Source: Blepharisma japonicum
Lineage: Eukaryota > Ciliophora > Heterotrichea > Heterotrichida > Blepharismidae
Assembly (NCBI GenBank): GCA_949751835.1
Contig: CATKHK010000090.1
Coordinates: 62,001 to 126,000 of the forward strand
Direction: 5' to 3'
DNA: 64,000 bases
Notes under the pieces: generated by a model
Seen by the model: only the letters and a program-made list of their open reading frames with translations
The model's database searches: none
What the model was told of the DNA's origin: nothing
In this document: positions 10,811-22,321 of the stretch, piece after piece
Numbering within the stretch: the stretch's first letter is position 1
Layout: every line of letters begins with the position of its first letter
Position numbers and translations under genes: made by a program

Positions 10811-11305
10811 TGATATTATGATAATAAAATAAATTTTGAAATTTTGGTTAAAAATTAAGACTGAAAGCTCACTGAAAGAAAGAAGTATATAAATATTTAA
10901 TCACTATGTCTAAATTTTTTTTATTTCAAAATCAATGCAAAGATTCTAATTCTTGTAAGAAATTAGAATTATTCTACAGAATAACTATTAAATATTAAAA
11001 TAAATTTAGTTAAATATTATACAACTCACTTTTAATCATGTCCACCACATTGTGTATGTGTAACATCTGATCTAGTATAGGCCTCATGATGAGGCCGCCT
11101 TCCTCTCCGAGTAATGGTCCAGCAGTTTTTTAGCCATAGGGATACTTTCGTCTCCAGCTGCAAGAACTCTTTTCTTATGTCACCTTCGCTATCAGGATTC
11201 CATCTCATAGATTTCACTTCACTGGATCACGGTAGAATTTCATCCATTCGTCTATCCTTCCTGAAAGATGTTTTCTTAGGGCTTAGGCCGGAAAAAGAAT
11301 AAAAT
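10811..11305. other. Spacer with degraded foreign-looking segment
   Basis: The first 170 bp or so repeat downstream of copy 2 of the 4-TM gene. The part from about 11037 to 11280 is visibly richer in G and C than its surroundings and is listed separately. Confidence 0.6.
11037..11280 (-). pseudogene. Degraded coding fragment of unknown gene
   Basis: On the minus strand two frames look protein-like in turn. One reads LRKHLSGRIDEWMKFYRDPV and continues KWNLWDGILIAKVT using TGA as Trp, then hits TAA. The next frame reads RVLAAGDESIPMAKKLL, then DHYSERKAASSWGLY and a TAG. The base composition is richer in G and C than the flanks. The most economical reading is a truncated, frameshifted gene remnant at the duplication junction. 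I do not recognise the family. Confidence 0.4.
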
Positions 11306-12059
11306 ACGGTCCTATAATGCCTGGGACCAAAAAATGAAAGACATAATTGGCTTAGAATTAGAATTCAAGAAAAAATATGACGTCGTCTATAATACCTCTC
11401 ACATTGACTATTTAGAAAAATTTGATGCAATTTCCCACAGAGATACCCTAAAAAATCCAGAAGACTTATTTGCCCTTGAATCTCCTAGCGAAACCTGAGA
11501 CAAGGACATCGAAGACATGAAAAAAATTGCTGAACTGATGAAGCAGCACAATGAAGAAGTACTCAGAGGGTCATTTGGCGGTCACAGAGAAGGTGAGAAC
11601 TCTGAAGAAGATTTTTCAAAGGACGAAACTTATGAAAAAGCTAGAAAAGTTTGGGCCGATTGAGACCTTAAGAATGAAGAACTTAATGAGGAGCTTGAAA
11701 CTTTCAAAAATACTGAGGCTTTTAAAGAGGTCATGTTTCCAGAAAAAAAAGATGAGTATTTCGAGGATCTTTATGAAATATTTGAAGAGAAAGCAAATAA
11801 AGGACCATTTAAGGATGATTCCCATCATTGGAAAGATGACATAGAAGAGGAGGATATGATGGAAGAATTCCAAGATATTAATCTTGATATAAGAGGAGAG
11901 GAGCTAGAAGAACAGCTCGGCCAGACAATTGAGTCGTAGAAGAGACAGAGAAAAGCTGCTGAACAGGCTGAACAGGCTTAACAGGCTGTAGAGGCTGAAG
12001 GGGCTGTAGAGGCTGAAGAAGTTGAAGAGGTTGAAGAGGCTGACAAAGAGAAAGATTAG
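11306..12059 (+). pseudogene. Truncated duplicate of the dehydrogenase C-terminal part
   Basis: Nearly identical to 9266-10010 but lacking the catalytic dehydrogenase domain. It also carries nonsense changes: TGG to TAG at 11937-11939 (ESWKRQ in the parent) and a TAA about 40 bases later in the Gln/Ala/Glu tail. The fragment has no start of its own and begins at the duplication junction. Confidence 0.85.
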
Positions 12060-12211
12060 TATATTATTAATAAAATATCTGTTTCAAAAATATGATAAAT
12101 TAATTGTATGTTTAAATAATGATGAGTCAGATTAAAGATCTTCCCATTATGAATTTTTAAATGGCAAAGTAAAATAAAGACTGATCTATTTATGTCTGCA
12201 ATTTATATAAA

Positions 12212-12847
12212 ATGGACGATTCAAAAGCACAATTGTATACATTCGGCAGCCACAGTACTGGAAGAGGAAAGTACGAAGCAGAAGATATCGGTCACTCTAT
12301 TGCTCCAGGCGAAATGAGCTTTTTTAGCTCCATTCTCCTACCGTTATTTACAGTTTTACTTGCAATTGCGTGCTTAGTTATTGCATTCTACGATCCAAAA
12401 TCTTTTACAAAACAATCTTACGCGAGAGTGTATTTAATTACCTCAGCGATTATATTATTTATTGATTTTGCCTGTGTGTTTACTGAATCTCTACTAGCCA
12501 AAAGACAAGTAAACATCAGATGGGTAAAATTTCAAAAGTTTTCAATAATCTTTTTACTAGTCTCTTACATTTTCCTAGCAATTTTTGGCTCAATTATGAT
12601 TTCCAATGTGAGTCAGCATATTAAATTCTCTAAAGACAGTGCTCCAGTATCGCTGGCCTTTATTGCTGTATATTGCTTTATTGTTTGCAGAACTCTGATT
12701 GAGGCAGGATCATTTGTGGCTTTTTGAATGTTCCAGTGCTTTAAAAACAGTTCTGCTAGTGAAGCACTAGACAACACAAATACTCCAAGTACTCCAAATC
12801 TTGAAATATCTGAAGACGATATTGAAATAAAAGAAAAAACAAAATAA
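12212..12847 (+). CDS. Four-TM membrane protein of unknown function, copy 2
   Basis: A 211-aa tandem paralogue of the gene at 10175, with the same in-frame TGA (12725-12727) and TAA at 12845-12847. Differences are scattered substitutions (for example Arg to Ser at residue 13, Asp-Ile to Glu-Ala before GSFVAF). All four hydrophobic segments and the acidic tail are preserved, so both copies may be functional. Function unknown. Confidence 0.75.
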
Positions 12848-13067
12848 TGATATTATGATAATAAAATAAATTTTGATTTTTTTGTAATAATTAAGACTGA
12901 AAGCTCACTGAAAGGAAGAAGTATGTAAATATTTACTTAATATGTCTAAAATTTTTTTATTTCAAAATCAATTCAAAGATTCTAAGTAATTAAGACTTTA
13001 AGCTGCAATTTTGAGATTGTATTTAAGGAAAATCTAGAAAAAGTGACTTTCTTTCTATAATATCAAA

Positions 13068-16000
13068 ATGGAACAAGACAAGAGGGAAGTATTCGGGCGT
13101 GCTCAATTAGTCAAGGATAACAAATTGTTAGTGTACATACCAGAAGACCAGATGCACCTTGCTCTTCCGTCATCGTGAATTAGTAAAGCCCCTATAAACT
13201 CTGTTATAAGGTTTTACCATTACAAGAACAAATATCATAAAGCTGAATTATACGAATCATACTCCACTGTTGATGGAATTATTGCTGAAGATCGAAAGGA
13301 AAGCTATCTAGTGAGTGTTCAAGCCTCCAGCAGCTCTTATATCAATATAGCAGTCCCAAAAAATCTGTTTACAATAGACAATGTTTCTCCATTAGTCGGT
13401 TCACAGGTCACTCTCTACAAATCTGAGAGTGGGAAAATTTGGAATGCAATGGTTAAAGAAAAGGTAATAGAATCTGAGATAAAAAAGGTAGAAAAAGCAA
13501 GCAATCAAGAATATCCAGATACCGTGGGAAAATCAAGAATTAATATATATCATCTGAAGAGCGAATATGCATTTAATAACAAAATGCTAGATTTTATTGA
13601 AAAATTGGGGACAGAATATGCAGCATTCAGAAGATCAAGAGGAGATGGGAACTGCTACTATCGGGCTGTAGGAGTCAGCTATATTGAGTACTTGTGCAGG
13701 CCAACTACTAATTTAAGTGAATTTGAAAAATTTATAAGGAAACTTGAAAAAAGAGAAGGAATTTTTAGAGAAATTAAGGGATTTAGTCATAGACAAGAAT
13801 TTTTGAAGTTGCTAGAATACTTATATGGCTGCAAAAAGGCAAATGTATGATCAGCTATAAAAGAAGCTCAAAATATTTTCCAAGATATAAACGATGACGA
13901 GACTATTGTCAGAGAAATGAGAGCAATTGCTTCTTTGTACTTAGTTGATAATTCTACAAACCCTAAGCTTTCTGGATTTCTAGTAAGTGAAGAAATTGGA
14001 TATGAGAATACTCAATCTTTGTATATGAAAATGATGAAAATGGGAGAAGAAGCTGAAGGGGTAACGTTCATCTGCATGTCAGAAGCTCTTCAGATAAGAT
14101 TCCATCATATATTCTTAGGAAGAGAAGTACTGGATATGCATAATTTTGAGCCTGAAGAAGCCACAAATTCTGATATATATTTATTATTAAAGCCTGGACA
14201 TTATGATTTGCTTTACACCCATAAGCAAATTCAAGATGACCGCTATGATTTAGAAACGTCTCAATTTGTGCCTCAAGGAGCACAGAATGTCAGTAGAGAT
14301 CTTCAAGCAGCTCAAGGGGTTCCAGAAAACTACACAGCAAAATTGTTGTCTCATATCCAGTATTTATATGAAAATTTATATCATTTATCAGTGAGTAATA
14401 AGTTGCATCGTGTAGATCTTCTCCCAGATTTCGGACAGCAGATTTCTACCTTTTGGAGTCAATTTTCAAGCTTAAGCAGCTATAACTATAAGCCCTCCTC
14501 AAGCATTCTTAGTGAAGCTGAAGAAAATCTATTAAAAGTGGCTTACAGCGACAATTTCACTTCTCGACTATTAGAAATCTGTTTTTATTGCCAAGAAAAG
14601 CCATCATCCATTATTCTCAAATGTGGCCACTTATATTGCCAAGATGACATAATAGACTGCTTAAACCAACAAACTGGAGGAGTTTTCTTATTAAACCCAT
14701 TCGAAATAACCACACCTATAACGTGCCTAATGTGTCCCCAAGAAATTAGTCAAGACGAAATAAAAGTAGCATTAGGAGATACATGGGAATATTATGACCA
14801 AATGAGAGCAGAAAGGCAAAAAAGCTATCAACAAAAAATAGATAAAGAACAAGGGGTTGTTACATGCATTAATTGTGGAGAAAGGAGACAAAAGGAAGAG
14901 TTTAGGAACAGGCACCAGTGTATCTGTGACATCTGCATGAGAAAAGTAGCGTCGCAAACTAAAATTTGTCCTATTTGTGAAAGAGAAATTAAGATGGAAG
15001 AAATTGCAGGGATTGTGAAGCCTCTTTGTGGATATTGCCAAGAAGTTATTAAAGAGTTTAGCTTGGTGAAGTGTAAGTCACATTGGCTGTGCAGCAATTG
15101 TGAATCAATCAGCTATTTATCACAAAATTGTGTATTCTGTAACAGAAATTTCAACAAAGGAGAATACGAGCTGATCTCAACTCGATATAAATTAATTTGT
15201 GCTATTTGCAACGGAAGCTTTAACCAAGAAGATATAAAGAAAAGCGAATGTCCCTGCACTATATGCAAAGACTGCTTTAAAAAATGCGTGAATGAAAACG
15301 GTAGTGTTTGCATGTATTGTGGGAGAATGGTAGAAGACATTGACCCCGATTTTTTTGAACAATTTAAAGACCCTCCACCTCTACCATCTAAAAAGAGCTG
15401 TGCAGTATGCTTTGGAGAGTTTGAAAGAGCAGAAATGCTTACATTATCATGCGACCACTATTTTTGCAAAGATTGCTTAATAGGCTATTTCGAAAGCGAA
15501 ATCGACTCTGGAAAAATTGGTCCAAATGGGATTAAATGCCCACTTCCAGATTGCCCTGAAATAGTCGACGGAAGTATTATGATTGCCGTTTTGAGCCCAC
15601 AAAAATGGGACTTTTATAATAAAATTTCAATAAAAAAACAATATAAAATTGCAGAATGCCCCAAATGCAAGTGTGAGTTTGAAATAGACCAAAACCAAGT
15701 GAGGTGCCCTCAATGCAAGTTTAGATTTTGTGCTGCATGTCTGAAAGACCAGCATGCAGGAAGCTGTGATGAAAATGAAAGGAAAGAAATCTTGAGGGAT
15801 CTTGAACAGAGCGGAGAGCCAGTATCTCAATGTCCAGGATGCAAACACCCTTATTTAAAGGATAAAGCCTGCGATCATGTAAAATGCACCCAGCCTAATT
15901 GTGGTATTGAATTTTGCTTTAGGTGCTCGTGCATAAGAGGACCGACGCTAGTGCACGGAAATCATTACCATAGGCCGGAATGCAGCTTTTATGCTGATTA

Positions 16001-16118
16001 TGCAGGAGAAAATGTGTATAGTCCTGATAAATGTGCAGAATGCAAAAAATTAAATAGATTGTGTCCGAGGCCACAGAAATTGAATACTCCAAGGAGATTT
16101 GAAGAAGGCGAAGTTTAA
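13068..16118 (+). CDS. Otubain-like deubiquitinase fused to RING-like fingers and an RBR ubiquitin ligase, copy 1
   Basis: A 1016-aa protein from ATG 13068 to TAA 16116-16118, with in-frame TGA (Trp) in the N-terminal region and after CKKANV. Residues about 185-385 form an OTU peptidase of the otubain (C65) type, with catalytic Cys196 in RGDGNCYYRAVG and His378 in LKPGHYDLLY. Residues 505-751 contain four RING-like Cys/His clusters beginning CFYCQEKP, CINCGERR, CGYCQEVI and CAICNGSF. Residues 778-955 are a canonical RBR module: RING1 CAVCFGEF...CDHYFCKDC, IBR CPKCKCEF...CPQC...CAACL, and RING2 CPGCKHPYLKDKACDHVKC with the thioester Cys935. RBR ligases carry ubiquitin on the RING2 Cys; otubains cut ubiquitin chains. 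Both catalytic centres look intact in one polypeptide. Confidence 0.92.
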
Positions 16119-16149
16119 ATAATTATTAATATAATCTCATGAATTAAAT

Positions 16150-16347
16150 GGTGAAACTAGAAAGGGTAGTGCTCCAATATTACTTGCTTTTATTGCTGTA
16201 TATTGCTTTATTGCTTGCAGAACTCTAATTGAGGCAGGATCATTTGCGGCTTTTACCAGTAGAGTAGTAGACAACACTGAAACCCCAGGTACTCCAAATA
16301 ATGATATATCTGAAAAAGAGATTACTGTGAAAATCAAAATAAAATAG
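16150..16347 (+). pseudogene. 3' remnant of the four-TM gene
   Basis: The segment around ttgctgtatattgctttatt and the following acidic-tail codons match the last third of the 4-TM genes (compare 12660-12847), with deletions and a lost TM. No open frame to a start exists. It shows that the ancestral duplicated unit held a 4-TM gene ahead of each otubain-RBR gene. Confidence 0.7.
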
Positions 16348-16461
16348 ATGAAATATTAATAATAAAATAAATTATTTTTGGCGAATAATTAAGACTGAAA
16401 GCAGCAATTGTAGTATTATTTAAGGAAATCTAATAAAAAATAATTTTCTATAATAATCGAA

Positions 16462-16525
16462 ATGTAATTTAATAAAAGAGAGTATTTGGAGAGGCTCAAT
16501 TAGTCAAGGATCATTTTTTAGGACA
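16462..16525 (+). pseudogene. 5' remnant of the otubain-RBR gene
   Basis: The stretch ending gaggctcaattagtcaagga matches the first 60 bases of the otubain-RBR reading frame (13068 onward). It has a TAA as second codon and then runs into unrelated spacer. A short, dead third copy of the 5' end. Confidence 0.6.
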
Positions 16526-16773
16526 TATAACTAAGGACCGAAATCTCACTAACAGGAAGGATTATGTAAATATTTAATTAGTGGGTCTAAAATTTTTTTA
16601 TTTCAAAATAAATTCAAATATCCTAAATCTTGTGTTGAGAAATGAGGATAATTTATGCAGAATAATTCATTAATATTGAATTAAAATAAATTTCTTCTTT
16701 TTGATATTAAATTATGTTAGCACAATTTTGAGATTATACTTAAAAAAAGTGATTTTCTTTTGATAATATCAAA

Positions 16774-19700
16774 ATGGAACAAGACAAGAGGGAAGTATTC
16801 GGGCATGCTATTTTTGTAGAGGATAGCAAATTGTTAGTATACATACCAGAAGACCAAATATACGTTGCTCTTCCATCATCATGAATTAGCAAAGCCCCTA
16901 TAAACTCGGTTATTAAGTTTTATTATTACAATAACAATTATCATAAAGCTGAATTATACGAATCATACTCCACTGTTGATGGAATTATCATTGAAAACTG
17001 AAAGGAAAGCTATTTAGTGAGTGTCCAAGATTCAAACAGCTCTTCTATCAATATAGCAGTCCCAAAAAATCTGTTTACAATAGACAATGCTTCTCTCTTA
17101 GTAGGCTCACAGGTCACTATCTACAAATCTGAGAGTGGGAAAATTTGGAATGTTAAGTTTAAAGAAAAGGTAGTAGAACCTGAGATAAAAAAGATAGAAA
17201 AGGCAAGCAATCAAGAATATCCATATACTGTGGGAAAATCAAGAATTAATATATATCATCTGAAGAGCGAATGCTCATTTAATAACAAAATTCTAGATTT
17301 TATTGAAAAATTGGGAATAGAATATGCAGCATTCAGAAGATCAAGAGGAGATGGGAACTGCTACTATCGGGCTGTAGGAGTCAGCTATATTGAGTACTTG
17401 TGCAGGCCAACTACTAATTTAAGTGAATTTGAAAAATTCATAAGGAAACTTGAAGAAAGACAAGGAATTTTTAGAGAAATTAATGGATTTAGTCATAGAA
17501 AAGAATTTTTGAAGCTGCTAATATACTTATATGGCTGCAAAAAGGCAAATGTATGATCAGCTATAAAAGAAGCTCAAAATATTTTCCAAGATATAAACAA
17601 TGATGAGACTATTGTCAGAGAAATGAGAGCAATTGCTTCTTTGTACTTAGTTGATAATTCTACAAACCCTAAGCTTTCTGGATTTCTAGTAAGTGAAGAA
17701 ATTGGATATGAGAATAATCAATCTTTATATATGAAAATGATGAAAATGGGAGAAGATGCTGAAGGGGTAACCTTCGTCTGCATGTCAGAAGCTCTTCATA
17801 TAAGAATCCATCATATATATTTAGGAAGAGAAGTACTGGATATGCATAATTTTGAGCCTGAAGATGCCACAAATTCTGATATATATTTATTATTAAAGCC
17901 TGGACATTATGATATGCTTTACACTCATAAGCAAATGCAAGATGACCGCTATGACTTAGAAACATCTCAGTTTGTGCCTCAAGGAGCACAGAATGGCAGT
18001 AACGATCTTCAACCAGCTCAAGAGGCAAAGAACGGTAGCAGCGATCTTCAAGTAGCTCAAGGAGTTCCAGAAAACTACACAGCAAAATTACTTACTCATA
18101 TCCAGTATTTATATGAAAATTTATATCATTTATAAGTGAGTAATAAATTGCATCGTATAGATCTTCTCCCAGATTTTGGACAGCAGATTTCTACCTTTTG
18201 GAGTCAATTTTCAAGCTTAAGCAGCTACAACTATAAGCCCTCCTCAAACATTATTAGTAAAGCTGAAGAAAACCTATTAAAAGTGGCTTACAGCGACAAT
18301 TTCACTTCTCGACTATTAGAAATCTGTTTTTATTGCCAAGAAAAGCCAGCATCAATTATTCTCAAATGTGGCCATTTATATTGCCAAGATGACATAATAG
18401 ACTGCTTAAACCAACAAACTGGAGGAGTTTTCTTACTAAACCCATTCGAAATAACCACGCCTGTAACGTGTCTAATGTGTACCCAAGAAATTAATCAAGA
18501 CGAAATAAAAGTAGCATTAGGGGCTGCATGGGAATATTATGACCAAATGAGAGCAGAAAGGCAAAAAAACTATCAACAAAAAATAGATAAAGAGCAAGGG
18601 GTTGCTACATGCACTAATTGTGGAAAAAGGAGACAAAAGGAAGAGTTTAGAAATAGGCACAAGTGTATGTGTGACATCTGCATGAGAAAAGTAGCGTCGG
18701 AAACTAAAATTTGTCCTATTTGTGAAAGAGAAATTAAGATGGAAGAAATTGCAGGGATTGTGAAGCCTCTTTGTGGATATTGTCAAGAAGTTATTAAAGA
18801 GTTTAGCTTGGTGAAGTGTAAATCACATTGGCTGTGTAGCAATTGTGAATCAATCAGCTATTTATCACAAAATTGTGTATTCTGTAACAGAAATTTCAGC
18901 AGGGGGGAGTACGAGCTGATCTCGACTCGGTATAAATTAATTTGTGCTATTTGCCAGAGAAGCTTTGACCAAGAAGATATGAAGAAAAGCAAGTGTCCCT
19001 GCACTATATGCAAAGGCTGCTTTAAAACATGCGTTGATGAAAATGGCAGTGTTTGCATATATTGTGGGAGAATGGTAGAAGACATTGACCCCGATTTTTT
19101 GAAGAAATTTGAAGACCCTCCACCTCTACCATCTAAAAAGAACTGCGCAGTATGTATTGAAGAGTTTTTAAGAGCAGAAATGCTTACATTATCATGCGAC
19201 CACTATTTTTGTGAAGATTGCTTAATAGGCTATTTAGAAAGCAATATCAACTCTGGAAAAATTGGTCCAAATGGTATTAAATGTCCGCTTCTAGATTGCC
19301 CTGAATTCGTCGACGGAAGTATTATAATGGCCCTTTTGAGCCCAGAAAAATGGGACTTTTATAATAAAATTTCAATAAAACAACAATATAAAATTGCAGA
19401 ATGCCCTAAATGCAAGTGTGTATTTGAAGCAGACCAAAATCAAGTGGGGTGTCCTCAATGCAAAGTTAGATTTTGTGTTGCATGTCTGAAAGACCAGCAT
19501 GAAGGAAGCTGTGATGAGAATGAACGGAAAGAAATCTTGAGAGATCTTGAAAAGAGCGGAGAGCAAGTATCTCAATGTCCAGGATGCAAACACCCTTATT
19601 TAAAGGACAAAGCCTGCGAACATGTAAAATGCACCCAACCTAATTGTGGTATTGAATTTTGCTTTAGGTGCTCATGTATAAGAGATCCGACGCTAGCGCA

Positions 19701-19863
19701 TGGAAATCATTACCATAGGCCAGAATGCGACTTTTATGGTGAATTTGCAGGAGAAGATGTGTATAGCCCTGACATATGTGCAGAATGCAAAAAATTAAAT
19801 AGATTGTGTCCGAGGCCACAGAGATTGAAAACTCCGAGGAGGTTTGAAGAAGGCGAAGTTTAA
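16774..19863 (+). pseudogene. Otubain-RBR fusion, copy 2, interrupted by one TAA
   Basis: A tandem paralogue of the gene at 13068, in one frame over 1030 codons except for a TAA at 18133-18135 (codon 454). Copy 1 has TCA (Ser) there, in the context YHLSVSNKLHR. Before the stop lies a complete otubain domain (DGNCYYRAVG and KPGHYDMLY present). After it, 575 codons hold all RING-like fingers and the RBR with its RING2 Cys (KDKACEHVKC). The rest of the downstream frame is clean, so the break is recent, read through, or leaves a free-standing deubiquitinase. The first ATG after the stop lies inside the first finger (CLMC). An extra 16-codon or so repeat of the NGSSDLQ type precedes the linker. 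Confidence 0.8.
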
Positions 19864-20098
19864 TAATTATTAAATAATTTATTTGCATTAAATGAAAAAG
19901 TTAAAGGTATCAGGACTTTCACTTACTTTTGTAAACCCGAATCATAAATGCTTGATGTTTTAGCTAAAAATCCCGCTTAATTAGGAAATAGTCATACTTT
20001 TACAGTTTTACAGATAAAACAGAAAAGAATTTATGTATTTTGCACCCTATTGCCGATACATGTCAGACAGTTTCATTATTTGTCTAATATTAAAATAA

Positions 20099-21001
20099 AT
20101 GTCAGAGTGGTGGCGTAAATACGAAGGTCACGTCCCCGGTGCAGGAGTAGACTACCCTGAAGAGTCCTGGCTTGTTTTAAAATCAAGCAAAGGCTATAAA
20201 TTAGCTACTTACAGATTTCATGTCCCAAATCCCCAAGCCCTTGTATTTCTCTTTCATGGGATGCACGTTTCATCATTCAATTTTGCATATACCGCAAATA
20301 TTTTATCCCAAAATAACTTCGCAGTTTTAGCATTTGACCAAGAAAGCCATGGTAACAGTGGCGGTCCAAGAGGAAATATTAGAAGTGTGGACGAGTACGT
20401 TAATTGTGGAATTGAGTATATTTCCAAGGCAAGGGAACATTACCCAGAAGGGACTCCTGTATTTATTATAGGAGAAAGCATGGGCGGCACTATTTGTGTG
20501 AATATTGCATTGCAGATACCAAATATAGTCACCGGGATGATTTTATTTGCACCTGCGCTAGGGATTAATCCAGATTTAGAGCCTTGGTTAGTGAAAATTA
20601 TTAAGTGTTTGGCATGCTGCTGTCCTGGACTTCCTACGAAACCTGCTGATATAAGTATGCTGTCAAGAAATCCTTATGTGGAACAATATCAGAGAGAAAG
20701 CCCAGTAAATTATAGTGGAAGACTTAATGCGAGGACTGGAGCGGCGATGTTGAGAGCTTTTGATGAATTAAGCCCTCAGCTAGGACATGTGAGAACCCCT
20801 TTTATTTTGTTTCAGGGTGGAGATGATATTATGGTAAGTGAACAACTGAATAAGGATTTTGTGAAGAATTCTAAGGTGGAAGACAAGGAATTGGTGTATT
20901 ATAAAGAAATGAGACATGATATATGCCATGAGCAAGAGATTTTTGAAATCACTGAGAAGATAGTAGAGTGGATTAATAAAAGAGCAACATTAAAGAATTA
21001 A
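20099..21001 (+). CDS. Monoglyceride-lipase-like alpha/beta hydrolase, paralogue C
   Basis: A 300-aa member of the same Hydrolase_4 family as the genes at 6414, 7448 and 26476, with no TGA codon in the frame. It starts MSEWWRKYEGHVPGAG. Motifs: FLFHGMHVSSF, AFDQESHGNSGG, nucleophile Ser127 in GESMGGT, Asp in FQGGDDI and His in EMRHDICHE. It shares LSRNPY and the Cys-rich lid segment (CLACCCPGLPTK) with paralogue D, so C and D are closer to each other than to A and B. The complete triad suggests an active monoacylglycerol-type lipase. Confidence 0.9.
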   Translation: MSEWWRKYEGHVPGAGVDYPEESWLVLKSSKGYKLATYRFHVPNPQALVFLFHGMHVSSFNFAYTANILSQNNFAVLAFDQESHGNSGGPRGNIRSVDEYVNCGIEYISKAREHYPEGTPVFIIGESMGGTICVNIALQIPNIVTGMILFAPALGINPDLEPWLVKIIKCLACCCPGLPTKPADISMLSRNPYVEQYQRESPVNYSGRLNARTGAAMLRAFDELSPQLGHVRTPFILFQGGDDIMVSEQLNKDFVKNSKVEDKELVYYKEMRHDICHEQEIFEITEKIVEWINKRATLKN

Positions 21002-21312
21002 TATTTTTAGCTGCTTTTTAATAATAATTATTAAATAATCATTTTCATTTTTTTTAATGTGATTATTATATAAGTTATTTTATAATTTTAGGCATAATCT
21101 CAATTTATATTATTTTATACATGACTTAGCTTGAGTTTCAGTTTCTTCAGAATTATATAATTATATTAGGATAATAAACTTATTTATTTAAAATAGAGCT
21201 ATAGAAGTTTAAGAATTGAAATAGATACTTAAAACAAGATAATATTAAGAATTAAAATTAAATCCCTTTAAAATTCTATTTATTGTAAAGATGAAGATAT
21301 TAGTTCCTCTAT
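21002..21312. other. AT-rich spacer, no gene
   Basis: Region between convergent genes; nothing recognisable on either strand. Confidence 0.6.
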
Positions 21313-22321
21313 TTATTGATCTCCTATGCTTTCTGCTTCATGCTCTCCTTCCTTAATTTTTGGCGATTCCACAATGCCTTGATTCTTATCTTCCTCCATT
21401 CCATCTCCAGCACACTTGCTTCCTGCCCCTTTTCCTTGAACTTTTAACGATTCCACATTTTCTTGATTTTTCTCCTCCTCAATTATCGGTTTATCACTAA
21501 GAAGAGCTCTAATTATTTCAACTTCAGAAGAAGGAAGCTGCCCGCTCATCACCAATTGCATTCTTTGATTATTTTCCTGCTCAAACTTATTAAATTGATA
21601 TTGGAAATCACTTCTTTTCCCATATTTACTAATAGAAGTTTTCAAAATCATATTAGCTGGGTTTTCAAGTCCAATTAGCCCATATTTTTCATATATTTTA
21701 TAACTTCCCTTTTCAATATTGCCAGCCCTACTTTGGAATTCTCTCTGAAACACCATGCCATCAGCAATACCTATTCCTTGTGACTTTAAATCTTGCATAA
21801 TATCATATATACTTACCAGAGTAGCATTACCTAGGTCTTGTATTAATTTTAAAGTAACTTCAGGCGTAAGGAAGTCAGACAATTCTCCACGAAAGCTAGG
21901 CTCAATCCCTTTTAAGGCATTATTTTAAAGAATTTTCCAGTTCCTCCTTTAGTTTTTGGATTTCGGGGTCTTGTCCATAATCTGTTTGGCATATGCCCTC
22001 AAAGATTTCTTTGGTAGTGGAGTGCTTTTGTAAGACGGAAGTTTCAGTTCTATTTATTGTTTCACCGAATTGGCTTTGAATAAGAATAAAGTTCTTGAGT
22101 TCTTGGTCAGGAATTCTGTTATTCATTTGTTGTTTAACCTGCTTGGCAAGGTTTGAGATAGAGAGGTAGATGTCGGCAAGCTCAATCCAAAGGTCATGGA
22201 AAATTTCAATTATAACTTCTTTGGTTAGAGTGGATGGCGGTGGAGAGGACTCTAGGTTAAGGGATGCGAGATGGCCACTTAGCCATGAAGTCATGCCGCG
22301 GAAGAATAATTGGTTATCCAT
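21313..22321 (-). CDS. Hypothetical helical protein split by an AAA-TAA +1 frame break
   Basis: The 5' frame (22321 to 21920, 133 aa, MDNQLFFRGMTSWLSGHLAS) ends at TAA 21920-21922. A second frame opens 5 bases earlier and runs 189 codons or more to TAA 21313. The second frame has no ATG near its start. Reading AAA-TAA-T as AAA, skip T, AAT joins them into one protein of about 334 aa (ENSLK-NALKGIEPSFRGE). The product is mostly helical and charged with a Glu/Lys-rich tail; I recognise no family. The 5' end with its promoter region is duplicated at 25483-25780. This could be a programmed +1 shift, a single-base indel, or a decaying gene. Confidence 0.55.

Larger units (their letters stand above)
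9243..12990 (+). repeat. Tandem duplication, unit about 2.04 kb
   Basis: Positions from about 9243 match positions about 2040 bp downstream: 9271 and 11311 both begin cctataatgcctgggacc. The unit holds the 3' part of the dehydrogenase, the 4-TM gene and its 3' spacer. Near-identity holds through the dehydrogenase tail, the 4-TM gene (10175 versus 12212) and the spacer up to roughly 10980/12990. The copies differ by substitutions and small indels, so the event is not brand new. Confidence 0.85.

Noticed and set aside
18110-18170. Short intron removing the TAA in otubain-RBR copy 2
   Set aside because: No GT-AG interval of suitable length spans the codon while keeping frame, and copy 1 is colinear without an intron.
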